From the IMG/VR virus record IMGVR_UViG_3300010368_000080, positions 1-27,598 of that record: a stretch of 27,598 nucleotides of DNA; one strand, 5' to 3'. Each line of letters starts with the position of its first letter. The stretch's first letter is position 1. Both the position numbers and the translations under genes were made by a program. The notes beneath the pieces are model-generated. The model ran no database searches, was not told the origin of the DNA, and was given only the letters and a program-made list of their open reading frames with translations. The stretch is from a virus. Positions 14,226 through 21,536 of this stretch are shown one piece after another.

Positions 14226-14454
14226 TATTAGAGAAGATAAATACAAGAAGAGAGTTGAATCTAACTGCGATTCTAAACAGGCTGATAGAAATATTAAATA
14301 TTGCTGTGATTGCAATAGATGCTGGGAGATGGATCGAACAAAAAGTCATCAAAGCCATAAGGCCAGAGGAACCTTTAGTACCTATCTGTATTATGAAGAT
14401 TTCCCTTCTTATGGTAAGCAAGTAAAACAATGTCCAAGTTGCGGAGGTAGATAA
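14203..14454 (+). CDS. Zinc-ribbon protein, unknown
   Basis: The product is 83 aa from ATG 14203, with GGAGGAG upstream. Six or so cysteines cluster as YCCDCNRCW and CPSCGGR, separated by a histidine-containing, aromatic region (SHQSHKARGTFSTYLYYEDF). The C-terminal CPSC is directly before the next gene, whose own N-terminus starts with CPHC. Function unknown; nucleic acid binding is likely. Confidence 0.65.
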   Translation: MDVWEWGNIREDKYKKRVESNCDSKQADRNIKYCCDCNRCWEMDRTKSHQSHKARGTFSTYLYYEDFPSYGKQVKQCPSCGGR

Positions 14455-15356
14455 TGGAATGCCCACATTGCGGAAGTGGAGTAGTAGCCAAAAAAGGATT
14501 CTCATATACTAAACACAAACCAGTTGCACAAAGATATGTATGTAGGCAATGCGACAGACAATTCAAGGCTAGATTTGAAGAAGAGTACAGCGATTTCCCA
14601 AAGATATTACTAATGGATATAGAGACTAGCTTTTATCATTTTGTAGGCTGGGGAACCTATAAACAATATATAGGGCATCATCAAATTACCAAACATCAAT
14701 ACTGTTTAAGCTGGGCGGCTAAATGGCTCTATGATAAAAATACTCAAGGCGATATAGTAACACCACAAGAATCATTAGATCGAGATGATACCAGGATATT
14801 GAAATCAATCTGGAATCTATTAGACCAAGCAGAAATTGTAATTGGTCATAATGTAGAAAGGTTTGATTTAAGAAAATTAAACTGGAGATTCAAATCTCAA
14901 GGACTAGCACCTCCAACACCATTCAAAGTGATTGATACATTGAAGGTAAGTAGAAAAGCATTTTTCGCACCATCATACAAACAAGATTTCTTAACTAAAT
15001 ACTTTAAACTGCAAAACAAACTAGAAACAAATCATAAGCTATGGGAAGATTGCGAGGCTGGAATCCCGGATGCACTAGATAAGATGATGAGTTACAATAA
15101 GCATGATGTAATTGGATTAGAGCAGTTATATTTAGAAATAAGACCATTTATTAGAAATCATCCAAATCTCGGAATATTGTTAGATGATAATGTATGTCCT
15201 GTATGTACATCAACTGATTTAGAAACAACATCATCAGTTCACATGACAACAGCATATAAATATCCGATATTAAGATGTGGTAATTGTAAAACAGCTAGTA
15301 TCCGGGATCGTAAAAACTCGAATAGATTGCAAAACAATTACAGGATGGTTCCATAA
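14454..15356 (+). CDS. DEDDy 3'-5' exonuclease with terminal zinc ribbons
   Basis: The product is 300 aa, starting at TAATG. The nuclease core has all DnaQ-superfamily motifs: ExoI D55-x-E57 (LLMDIETS), ExoII with D138 (GHNVERFDLRK) and ExoIII Y214-x3-D218 (YNKHDVIGLEQLY). Before it is a zinc ribbon (C3, C6, C30, C33) resembling transposase or polymerase subunit ribbons, and after it a second one (C248, C251, C275, C278). It is probably a DNA-processing exonuclease of phage replication or recombination. With no phage polymerase present, it is not simply a proofreading domain. The double ribbon is noteworthy. Confidence 0.85.
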   Translation: MECPHCGSGVVAKKGFSYTKHKPVAQRYVCRQCDRQFKARFEEEYSDFPKILLMDIETSFYHFVGWGTYKQYIGHHQITKHQYCLSWAAKWLYDKNTQGDIVTPQESLDRDDTRILKSIWNLLDQAEIVIGHNVERFDLRKLNWRFKSQGLAPPTPFKVIDTLKVSRKAFFAPSYKQDFLTKYFKLQNKLETNHKLWEDCEAGIPDALDKMMSYNKHDVIGLEQLYLEIRPFIRNHPNLGILLDDNVCPVCTSTDLETTSSVHMTTAYKYPILRCGNCKTASIRDRKNSNRLQNNYRMVP

Positions 15357-15544
15357 TTGCCTCACAACCTTTTTCATAGAATTTATATCGAAAGAGGATG
15401 AAAGCAATGCTCGATAATCCGCAAGGTAGAGATTGTAATGAAATGGTTGGCTACCAAGTGAGGCAAATAATTAATGCAGAGAGCAGTATCTCGGTGAAAG
15501 TCCGTGAAGTCAGAGCTATTATTCTAGAAAGCGACTACTGCTCT
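15357..15544 (+). ncRNA. Candidate structured RNA between early genes
   Basis: Two stem domains are evident. Domain A: TTGCCTCAC (15357-15365) pairs with GTGAGGCAA (15458-15466), continued inward by AACC (15366-15369) with GGTT (15445-15448), enclosing a TATCG/CGATA stem and a C-C-GCAA-G-G loop. Domain B: AGAGCAGTA (15480-15488) pairs with TACTGCTCT (15536-15544) and encloses a CGG-TGAAAGT-CCG hairpin and an AGTC/GACT arm, a three-way junction. These perfect 9-bp stems and locally higher GC content stand out. No Rfam-type family is matched. The same stretch encodes a 48-aa frame with a ribosome site, so the stems may instead control or accompany that gene. Confidence 0.5.
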
Positions 15545-15553
15545 TTGTGTTAA
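15407..15553 (+). CDS. Possible 48-aa protein within the structured segment
   Basis: ATG 15407 has AGAGGA eight bases upstream and opens a 48-codon frame reading MLDNPQGRDCNEMVGYQVRQ to a C-terminal SDYCSLC. It would fill most of the 230-bp gap in an otherwise tightly packed operon. Against it: codon third positions look richer in G and C than in neighbouring genes, and the frame is threaded through perfect stems. About one random frame in thirty of this length would stay open at this base composition, so the length alone is not decisive. Confidence 0.45.
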   Translation: MLDNPQGRDCNEMVGYQVRQIINAESSISVKVREVRAIILESDYCSLC

Positions 15554-15586
15554 GAATTGGTAAGACTTAAAATAAGGGAGTGAAAC

Positions 15587-15808
15587 ATGAAAAAAGAAAA
15601 AACCTATCAACTTAAAAACGTATCTGGAGGACATATAAATCTTCCAGCTGAAGTTTGGAAACATGAAGGGTGGGATCTAAATGATGAAGTAGTATTGACA
15701 TCTGGAGATATTTATAACGATAAAGATAAAAGCTGGAAAGCAATAACTATCGAAAGAGTTAAGGATTTAGAGAAATATAGTGATGAATATGATGGACGTA
15801 TAAAATGA
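15587..15808 (+). CDS. Small protein, AbrB/MazE-like start
   Basis: The product is 73 aa with GGGAG seven bases before the ATG. The N-terminal 45 residues (TYQLKNVSGGHINLPAEVWKHEGWDLNDEVVLTSGD) follow the swapped-hairpin pattern of AbrB/MazE DNA-binding proteins (K-x-x-I/L-N-L-P-A-E-V-x-x-x-x-G-W-x-x-N-D-E-V). The C-terminus is charged and helical. It could be a transcription regulator; no toxin partner gene is seen. ATGA overlap with the next gene. Confidence 0.55.
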   Translation: MKKEKTYQLKNVSGGHINLPAEVWKHEGWDLNDEVVLTSGDIYNDKDKSWKAITIERVKDLEKYSDEYDGRIK

Positions 15809-16017
15809 AAAAAAAGGGATTTATATTACCATTATATTGTGTAGAAATACCTGGAACAAAATTTAGATGGTTTCCAAGCAAAGAAAAGGCTATATATTTT
15901 ACAGAATTATTATATAATGAAAAAATACCTCGTATAGAAGATGGTCCTATTTATGAACATGAAATAGAATTTTCAGAAAAAGGTATATGTGATTTTTTAA
16001 ATGAAAGGGAGATGTAG
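15805..16017 (+). CDS. Small protein, unknown
   Basis: The product is 70 aa, starting by ATGA overlap. 'FILPLYCVEIPGTKFRWFPSKEKAIYFTELLYNEKIPRIED' suggests two strands and an aromatic-rich helix. No family recognised. It forms a tight pair with the gene before, but nothing identifies it as an antidote or partner. Confidence 0.6.
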   Translation: MKKKGFILPLYCVEIPGTKFRWFPSKEKAIYFTELLYNEKIPRIEDGPIYEHEIEFSEKGICDFLNEREM

Positions 16018-16018
16018 T

Positions 16019-16150
16019 ATGATAATGTTCGACATAGCTGAATGGGTAGCAAATGTACTTATACTGGGTATCGGAGTATTCTTTTGGGTACTTGCTATCG
16101 GAATGAGTTTTTTAATAATCACAGAACTAATCGAGAAGGTTAAAGAATGA
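16019..16150 (+). CDS. 43-aa membrane protein
   Basis: The product starts MIMFDIAEWVANVLILGIGV and spans the membrane once or twice (about residues 9-35), with a charged C-terminal end TELIEKVKE. AGGGAGATG lies six bases before its ATG, and its stop overlaps the next start (ATGA). Function unknown. Confidence 0.7.
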   Translation: MIMFDIAEWVANVLILGIGVFFWVLAIGMSFLIITELIEKVKE

Positions 16151-16338
16151 AAGGCTTATTTAGAGCAGTTTTTGATAAAGAGGCTTATTTCCCTAAAGAT
16201 CAATTCTTTATTAAATATTTTAAAGACTTTGAAAAATTAGAACCTGATGAAAAATGTGCAATTATTGAAGAGATACAATTTCATCTACAAAAAGAATATG
16301 ATAGAAATGCAAAAATATATAATCAACAAATAGGATAA
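16147..16338 (+). CDS. Small charged helical protein, unknown
   Basis: The product is 63 aa, rich in F, K, E and D (KGLFRAVFDKEAYFPKDQFFIKYFKDFEKLEPDEK), probably two or three helices. It overlaps the membrane mini-protein upstream (ATGA). No known motif. Confidence 0.65.
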   Translation: MKGLFRAVFDKEAYFPKDQFFIKYFKDFEKLEPDEKCAIIEEIQFHLQKEYDRNAKIYNQQIG

Positions 16339-16341
16339 AGT

Positions 16342-16632
16342 ATGAGGCCACATATCAAACCTTGCGAAATGTGCGGAAAGCAAGAAAACGAATACGAAAG
16401 AATGAAATCAGAAAGAGAAATAAAAAAACGAGAAATGATCGCATTCCTTGTAGGTAGAAGATCAGTACATAATTTCAGCAAAAGAGAGAATGAAGTATTC
16501 GATGCTTACTATGATCTGGGCATAAGAGACTTTCAACAAATAGCGGACAATTTTGGAATCAAAGCATATTCAGTAGAAACATACTATGATCGTGCTATGG
16601 ATAAACTTCTACAAATGGAATTTGAATTATGA
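16342..16632 (+). CDS. Sigma-region-4-like transcription regulator
   Basis: The product is 96 aa. Residues 46-90 (FSKRENEVFDAYYDLGIRDFQQIADNFGIKAYSVETYYDRAMDKLL) fit the helix-turn-helix of sigma-70 region 4 or LuxR-type proteins, with 'FQQIADNFGIKAYSVETYYDRA' as the recognition unit. The first residues contain a CEMCG motif (C8, C11), perhaps a zinc site, and a basic linker. Its place two genes before the head-packaging leader makes it a candidate activator of late transcription. ArpU-type late regulators have similar size. Binding site unknown. Confidence 0.6.
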   Translation: MRPHIKPCEMCGKQENEYERMKSEREIKKREMIAFLVGRRSVHNFSKRENEVFDAYYDLGIRDFQQIADNFGIKAYSVETYYDRAMDKLLQMEFEL

Positions 16633-17141
16633 TAGATATTCCAATCAAGCATTGGATAAAAATCAAATCATGGAATGAAGTTAAAAAATACAACTTTGGC
16701 AAAAGAGGATATGCAGATGGAAATCAAGAGGAACAATATACTGGAATACTTGGTCAAAATGTTATCTGTGATTATTATGATCAACCTATGGCTAGTGGAG
16801 AAGATGGCTTTGATGGCGGAGTTGATCTTTGCCTCAAAGGAAAACGAATAGATGTTAAGACAATGGGAAGGAAAGGGCCAGTAAGAACTGGATACACCAA
16901 CAACTTCCTAGCCGCTCAAGATGGATACAATACAGATATTTATCTATTCTGCTCGATAAACAAGACTGATTCAATACTCACTATCTGTGGATGGGTAACA
17001 CAAGAGCAATTCAAGAATCGCAGAGTATTCCACAAACAAGGATCAATACGAATCAGAAGAGATGGAACAGCAATCAAAGTCAAATCAGATTTGTATGAAA
17101 TAGATAATGATATGCTGAATCCAATGTCCAAACATTTGTAG
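16629..17141 (+). CDS. PD-(D/E)XK nuclease-like protein
   Basis: The product is 170 aa, overlapping the regulator's stop (ATGA). The core pattern is visible: E34/E35 in a helix (NQEEQYTGILGQNVICDYY), D66 (GGVDLCLKG) and D75-V-K77 (RIDVKTMG), followed by further beta strands and a basic C-terminal part (FHKQGSIRIRRDGTAIKVKSD). It may resolve recombination or packaging intermediates or act as a restriction-type nuclease. It ends the early operon. The methyltransferase at 12766 is far upstream, so a restriction-modification pair is not indicated. Confidence 0.7.
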   Translation: MIDIPIKHWIKIKSWNEVKKYNFGKRGYADGNQEEQYTGILGQNVICDYYDQPMASGEDGFDGGVDLCLKGKRIDVKTMGRKGPVRTGYTNNFLAAQDGYNTDIYLFCSINKTDSILTICGWVTQEQFKNRRVFHKQGSIRIRRDGTAIKVKSDLYEIDNDMLNPMSKHL

Positions 17142-17318
17142 TATATACATATTCAATATAAATAATCACTTATAAAACAATAAACTAGGATTTTGTAGTG
17201 GAATCCTTGTATTTATAGAGGCACGTTCAAGCCTCACTCGCAGAGAAAACGACAGATTATAGATTGAAATTGAAGGCGATAGACAGGAATTGAACTTGTT
17301 GTCCGGGCAACTAAACTT
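17142..17318 (+). promoter_or_regulatory. Non-coding leader of the head-packaging operon
   Basis: This 177-bp stretch has no credible gene. It starts with an AT-rich segment, where TTGTAG (17136-17141) and TATAAA (17157-17162) could make a weak promoter with 15-bp spacing. Two hairpins follow: AGGATT (17187-17192) / AATCCT (17202-17207), and GAGGC (17218-17222) / GCCTC (17231-17235). Further on, a GTTG-tccggg-CAAC hairpin lies close to the next gene. It most likely initiates late transcription, but the start site and factor are unknown. Confidence 0.5.
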
Positions 17319-17492
17319 ATGAAAACAGAAGGTACTACATTAAATGTTGAACTTGTTGGTATTAAGAACCTCAAGACCACTCACAACTGGCGTTTGGAAT
17401 TCGATGTTTTTGAGATTGACTCCAATAAGGTCAAAGAACTGCTTGATAAACTTAATAAAGCATTGGTAATGGCATTAGTTGATTATGAGTAA
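17319..17492 (+). CDS. Small protein, unknown
   Basis: The product is 57 aa: two beta strands (LNVELVGIKNL and NWRLEFDVFEID) and a helix (NKVKELLDKLNKALVMALV), a compact sequence that looks genuinely coding. There is no obvious Shine-Dalgarno site before ATG 17319, though structured leader bases may expose one. Its end overlaps the next gene start by 8 bp. No family named. Confidence 0.65.
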   Translation: MKTEGTTLNVELVGIKNLKTTHNWRLEFDVFEIDSNKVKELLDKLNKALVMALVDYE

Positions 17493-17808
17493 ACAGAAGG
17501 AAAACAGAAGGCTCAATGGTCAATTCAAGAAAGGCCACAAACCAGATACCATGTGGAAGAAAGGACAATCTGGAAATCCTAATGGTAGACGTGGAGCATT
17601 AGCAGATATTATCAAGAAGGTTTGGGATGAGGAAGATGAAACAGGACTTACAAAGAAAGAGAAGATGGTTCGCAGAGTATTAAGCATGGCGATGAATGGT
17701 TCAATGAGTGCAGTATCGTATCTATCAGATAGAGCAGAAGGTAAGGCGAAAGAAACAAGAGAAATATCACATAAGACCGAACCTATTAAAATTTTAAGCA
17801 TTGATTAA
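17485..17808 (+). CDS. DUF5681-type protein, possible small terminase subunit
   Basis: The product is 107 aa from ATG 17485. It carries the 'FKKGHKPDTMWKKGQSGNPNGRRG' motif typical of the DUF5681 group (residues 14-37), then a helical tail (ADIIKKVWDEEDETGLTKKEKMVRRVLSMAMNGSMSAVSYLSDRAEGKAKE). Proteins of this kind sit directly ahead of the large terminase gene in many phages and have been proposed to be DNA-binding small terminase subunits. An in-frame upstream codon at 17479 (TTG) is a weaker start. Confidence 0.75.
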   Translation: MSKQKENRRLNGQFKKGHKPDTMWKKGQSGNPNGRRGALADIIKKVWDEEDETGLTKKEKMVRRVLSMAMNGSMSAVSYLSDRAEGKAKETREISHKTEPIKILSID

Positions 17809-18065
17809 TGGCAAAGATAACAGTAGCAACTAGGAAGAGACTCGGAGCATTAGCAAGAAAGAACAAGATACTACCATCATCACTTGTAAAGGTTTACAGA
17901 AGAGGATTGGGAGCCGCTGTCAGTAGTGGTACAAGACCGGGAATGACTCCATCTAGCTGGGCAAGTGCAAGAGTTAATTCATTTATTAAGATTGCCAAAG
18001 GTAGAAAAAGAATTAAACATGATGCTGATTTAGCAAGAATGGAAAGAAAGCGTAGAAGGCGATGA
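17808..18065 (+). CDS. DUF5824-like basic protein
   Basis: The product is 85 aa, starting at a TAATG overlap. The central motif 'VYRRGLGAAVSSGTRPGMTPSSWASARVNSFI' matches the DUF5824 pattern (RGL-A-x-x-SG-x-RPGxTPxxWAxARVxSF) found in many phages and large DNA viruses. Strongly basic ends (ATRKRLGALARKNK, and ERKRRRR) suggest DNA contact, perhaps packaged in the head. ATGA overlap with the next gene. Confidence 0.75.
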   Translation: MAKITVATRKRLGALARKNKILPSSLVKVYRRGLGAAVSSGTRPGMTPSSWASARVNSFIKIAKGRKRIKHDADLARMERKRRRR

Positions 18066-18238
18066 AGGTTCGTAGAACTGCAAAAGATAAAAGATTTAAG
18101 AGTGTACCAAAGAAATACCTCTCTGGCGTTAAAGGGAGCAAACGATCACAAAGAGGTAGGGATTTGGCAAGGATGCAAAGGTTATACAAAGCTGGTAAGA
18201 AGGTTCCCAAAAGTTTGATGAAGAGAGTATTTGGATAA
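18062..18238 (+). CDS. 58-aa basic protein, packaged or DNA-binding
   Basis: The product starts MKVRRTAKDKRFKSVPKKYL and ends KKVPKSLMKRVFG; about a third of residues are K or R. It overlaps the upstream gene (ATGA) and the terminase start by 8 bp. It vaguely resembles the 'VPKKYL...SKR...A..L..LY..GK' phage/giant-virus small domains (DUF5771-like), a weak match. Function unknown. Confidence 0.65.
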   Translation: MKVRRTAKDKRFKSVPKKYLSGVKGSKRSQRGRDLARMQRLYKAGKKVPKSLMKRVFG

Positions 18239-19433
18239 TTGGAATATAGATTCAAAACGAAGAGAGATTATCAATCATCCAGCCAAGCGAAAGGTTTTGG
18301 TAGCTGGAAGAAGATTTGGGAAATCTCATCTATCTTTGATTTGGTTGTTAACAAAAGAAATCAAATCTGGAGAAAGGCGATGGATAATTACACCAACCTA
18401 CAGGCAAGGAAAGGCAACCACTTGGAAGTTAATGAGGCAACTGTTTAGAGAATATGACTGCCAGATCAATGAATCAGAACTTACTATCAAACTACCAAAT
18501 GAATCAGAGATTGCAATTAGAGGTGCAGAACAAGAAAACAATCTTCGAGGTGCTGGTCTAGATATGGTTGTTATGGAAGAGTATAGTTACATCAAACCTC
18601 ATGTATGGGATGAAATCATCTATCCTATGTTAACAACTACGAATGGTGAGGCTTTCTTTATTGGTACACCAAATGGATATGATCATTTATATGATGCTTT
18701 TTTAAGAGGACAAGGTAAGGACAAAGACTGGATGAGTTGGCAATATACAACAGTAGATGGTGGCTATGTACCACAAGAAGAGATAGAGAAAGCCAAGAGC
18801 ATGATGGATGAGAGGGCATTTAAAACAGAGTTCCTTGCATCCTTTGAGACAACAGGAAACAGAGCCGCCTATAACTTTGATCGCAATATCCATGTGAAGA
18901 AAGCAGAACAACTATCGAACAATCTATTCTGGGGAATGGACATGAATGTTGATTGGATGAGTTCGGTATTAGCTTGTGAATATACAGATGGAACAATACA
19001 CTATTTTGATGAAATAAGATTAACAAACAGTAATACAGAAGAGATGGCTAGAGAGATGAAGAAGATAGCACCGAATGCTCCTGTATATCCAGATAGTGCT
19101 GGATCAGCCAGGTCAACTACATCAAATCGTTCAGATCACATGATTCTAAAAGATCATGGTTTTCATGTTATAGCCAAGAAAGCAAATCCTCCTGTGATTG
19201 ATAGATTGAATGCTTTAAATAGAATGCTGAAAGATGCAAAGGGTAGAGTTAGGATGACAGTTGATCCAAAGTGTGTTCACTTAATAAAAGATTTAGAACA
19301 AGTACAAAGAAGTAGAGATGGTAAGATAGATAAGAGCGATATAGCATTAACTCATATGTTTGATGCTTGTAGTTATTATATCGCTTATAGACATCCTATT
19401 ATTAGCAGAATCCCAACATCGGTGGAGTGGTAA
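18231..19433 (+). CDS. terL: Terminase large subunit
   Basis: The product is 400 aa, the ATPase/nuclease that packages DNA into the procapsid. Walker A-like AGRRFGKS with K31/S32, Walker B LDMVVMEEY at 110-118, coupling motif FFIGTPNG at 142-149, and the nuclease acids D237 (WGMDMN), D288 (YPDSAG) and D378 (HMFDAC) are present. It starts at TTG 18231, the only start after an in-frame stop at 18219-18221, with an AGAGAG site nearby. Its stop overlaps the portal start (TAATG). The terminal strategy (headful or cohesive) cannot be told here. Confidence 0.95.
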   Translation: MDNWNIDSKRREIINHPAKRKVLVAGRRFGKSHLSLIWLLTKEIKSGERRWIITPTYRQGKATTWKLMRQLFREYDCQINESELTIKLPNESEIAIRGAEQENNLRGAGLDMVVMEEYSYIKPHVWDEIIYPMLTTTNGEAFFIGTPNGYDHLYDAFLRGQGKDKDWMSWQYTTVDGGYVPQEEIEKAKSMMDERAFKTEFLASFETTGNRAAYNFDRNIHVKKAEQLSNNLFWGMDMNVDWMSSVLACEYTDGTIHYFDEIRLTNSNTEEMAREMKKIAPNAPVYPDSAGSARSTTSNRSDHMILKDHGFHVIAKKANPPVIDRLNALNRMLKDAKGRVRMTVDPKCVHLIKDLEQVQRSRDGKIDKSDIALTHMFDACSYYIAYRHPIISRIPTSVEW

Positions 19434-20767
19434 TGAAATATTATGACATGGTAACGATACCAGACTTGGGGAGCAAAGCAGTATTTGAGAGCATTAAGAA
19501 TGCTGAAGATATTGTACTAAAAGAAGAATACAAGCGTAGGCAAATGGGATTAGATTTTTATTATAATCGTGATATTGAAGATTATGTGAAAGACTACTTC
19601 CCCGGTACATCATTGAGCCAGATACCGCCATTACCATTAGGTAAGATTGTATCAAGGTTTTCAAGAGCAAGGATGATGTTGTACAAGGCTCCAGCCAAAA
19701 GATTCGTAGGTGGTGAGTTAGCAGAGGAATATCTAACCTATACTCATCATCTAAACTCATCATCTCGCATCGCAAGTGAGTTGGCTTGGCTATTAGGTAC
19801 GATCCATATCAAGTCAGTATGGAACGAAAGAAAGCAAAAGATCGAATACCACATCCTCCCTAATGTTAGAGAGTATTATTACGAAGGTGAGATGGAGCCT
19901 TATGGGTACTCGTATGAGCGTGGTAAGAATGCCAAAGGTGATAGGGAGTTTGTATTCTGGAGTGAGGCTAGAGATGGCGAACCGGGAATGCACTTCTTAT
20001 ATGATATTAATGGTCGCATATATCCGATACAAGGTAATTCTGAAATGGTGAATCCATATCAACTTAACCCTATCTCTCGTATCATGTTTCCTTATGATGC
20101 TATGGATGTTACTATGGCGGCTCTTCATTCTTCTATCGCATTTACTGAAGTGATGTTGGCTACAAGGTATCAAATGGGATCACCAGTAATTACCGGGATT
20201 GATCAAGAAGTACCCAACCTCAAATGGGGAGTAGATAGATTAATATCATTACCAGAGGGCAGTAATATGTCATTCGTAGCACCTCCCTCGAACATCAATC
20301 AAATGATAGCTGGTATAAAAGAATTATTGAATGTTACTGGTCAAAATCATGCTCTATCAATACGATGGGGTGAGCAAGGTCAAATACCAAGTGGACAAGC
20401 ATTAAAGATTCTAAATATGGAGAACCTAGAATCAAGAGAATCAGATATACCTATGTTCCAAGACTTTGAAGAAGAACGATATATGATTGATCGCAGATTG
20501 ATTGAGGTTCATACAGGAAAGGTATTAGATGAATCCTTTGCAGTTGATTTCTCCGAATCAGATTACCCAGAAGAATGGCCTGTACAGAAAGATAGATTGC
20601 AGTTCATGTTGGATAATGGCTTAATGAGCAAGAAAGAATTATACAGAGAGTTCAACAAAGATATAACTGATGAAGAACTAGAGCAAAGATTAGAAGAATT
20701 AGAACCGGAGGTAGAGGAGCCACAAGCACCTACATCTCCATTGATTTCGGCATTACAGCGTGGATAA
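19433..20767 (+). CDS. Portal protein
   Basis: The product is 444 aa from ATG 19433. It is the dodecameric ring at the head vertex. Typical features include a helical stem segment, 'LGKIVSRFSRARMMLYKAPAKRFVGG' near residue 70, a central beta domain (WNERKQKIEYHILPNVREYYYEGEMEPYGY), 'FPYDAMDVTMAALHSSIAFTEVMLATRYQMGSPVITG' around 225-260, and an acidic tail (EELEQRLEELEPEVEEPQ). Placement between terminase and minor head genes is as expected. It resembles the SPP1-type portals. Confidence 0.88.
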   Translation: MKYYDMVTIPDLGSKAVFESIKNAEDIVLKEEYKRRQMGLDFYYNRDIEDYVKDYFPGTSLSQIPPLPLGKIVSRFSRARMMLYKAPAKRFVGGELAEEYLTYTHHLNSSSRIASELAWLLGTIHIKSVWNERKQKIEYHILPNVREYYYEGEMEPYGYSYERGKNAKGDREFVFWSEARDGEPGMHFLYDINGRIYPIQGNSEMVNPYQLNPISRIMFPYDAMDVTMAALHSSIAFTEVMLATRYQMGSPVITGIDQEVPNLKWGVDRLISLPEGSNMSFVAPPSNINQMIAGIKELLNVTGQNHALSIRWGEQGQIPSGQALKILNMENLESRESDIPMFQDFEEERYMIDRRLIEVHTGKVLDESFAVDFSESDYPEEWPVQKDRLQFMLDNGLMSKKELYREFNKDITDEELEQRLEELEPEVEEPQAPTSPLISALQRG

Positions 20768-21536
20768 AGATCAAATAGCACAGCAATTCGCACAGGCTTT
20801 GCAGAAAGCCCAAGCACAAATGGTAGAAGATATACTTGATCTCAAGCAATCTCTCACAAGAGATGAGTTTATCTCTCTCATTTCCACGCTTGATGTTGAT
20901 GATTATATCTTTAATCAGATTGGTATGCAGAATGATCTGAATCAATACATCGCATCGTATGAAGGTGTACTACTTGGAATGGAGGCAACCGGGCAAGTAA
21001 CAGAAGAAACACTACAAGCATTGGTACGATTAGATGAGGCTACATTTAGAAATCAAATTAGTTTAATGGGTGAAAAGGTCATTGATGAGGCTGTGAAAGG
21101 TATTATAGGTGGTAAGACCGAGAGAGAGATAGCACAAAGTATGATTGATGTAGGCTTTGAAAGATATGAGGCTGAAACATTAGCCAATACAGCATTGAAT
21201 ACATTTGAACGTAACGTAACTGCACAGATGTCGGCCTTCGATCCAGAAGATGCTACTTATGTCTATCAAGGCGTAATAGATGATAGAACCAGAGATATAT
21301 GTTTAAAGATGATGGCAAGTGGAAGTATGACAAGAGATGATATTGATTCACAGTATCCCGGTGCATTTGTAGATGGTGGTGGATTTAACTGTAGACATAG
21401 ATGGGCAAGAGAAACATCAGTATCGAGGAAATTAACCGATCCAAGTAAAGCAGAAAAATTCATAGATGATAAAGGTGGATTTAAAAGAGAACCATTAACA
21501 CCTCAACAACAATTAAAACAAAAGTTAGATGGCTAA
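20760..21536 (+). CDS. Minor head (Mu gpF / SPP1 gp7-like) protein
   Basis: The product is 258 aa from a GTG start overlapping the portal stop by 8 bp. N-terminal helices are followed by a repeat-like helical core, and about residues 170-215 show the family signature: GVIDDRTRDICLKMMASG, then a Y-P-G-A-F-V-D-G-G-G-F-N-C-R-H-R-W segment. Such proteins connect the portal to the capsid interior and may travel with the DNA. It overlaps the next gene by 8 bp. Confidence 0.85.
   Translation: MDKDQIAQQFAQALQKAQAQMVEDILDLKQSLTRDEFISLISTLDVDDYIFNQIGMQNDLNQYIASYEGVLLGMEATGQVTEETLQALVRLDEATFRNQISLMGEKVIDEAVKGIIGGKTEREIAQSMIDVGFERYEAETLANTALNTFERNVTAQMSAFDPEDATYVYQGVIDDRTRDICLKMMASGSMTRDDIDSQYPGAFVDGGGFNCRHRWARETSVSRKLTDPSKAEKFIDDKGGFKREPLTPQQQLKQKLDG

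Noticed and set aside
15480-15544. Cobalamin or FMN riboswitch, group II intron or RNase P RNA, because of CGGTGAAAGTCCG
   Set aside because: Only this short hairpin matches. The B12 box, the FMN core, group II domain V with its AGC triad and a reverse transcriptase, and the RNase P CR-V partner are all missing or in the wrong order.
12766-17141. Restriction-modification system (methyltransferase plus PD-(D/E)XK nuclease)
   Set aside because: The two genes are about 3 kb apart with replication genes between them, and the nuclease has no visible specificity domain, so a paired system is not supported.
17260-17312. tRNA on the minus strand (T-arm-like AAGTTCAATTCCTGTC)
   Set aside because: The acceptor strand partner, a proper 5/7 anticodon arm and the D arm are absent within tRNA length, so at most it is a relic or chance likeness.
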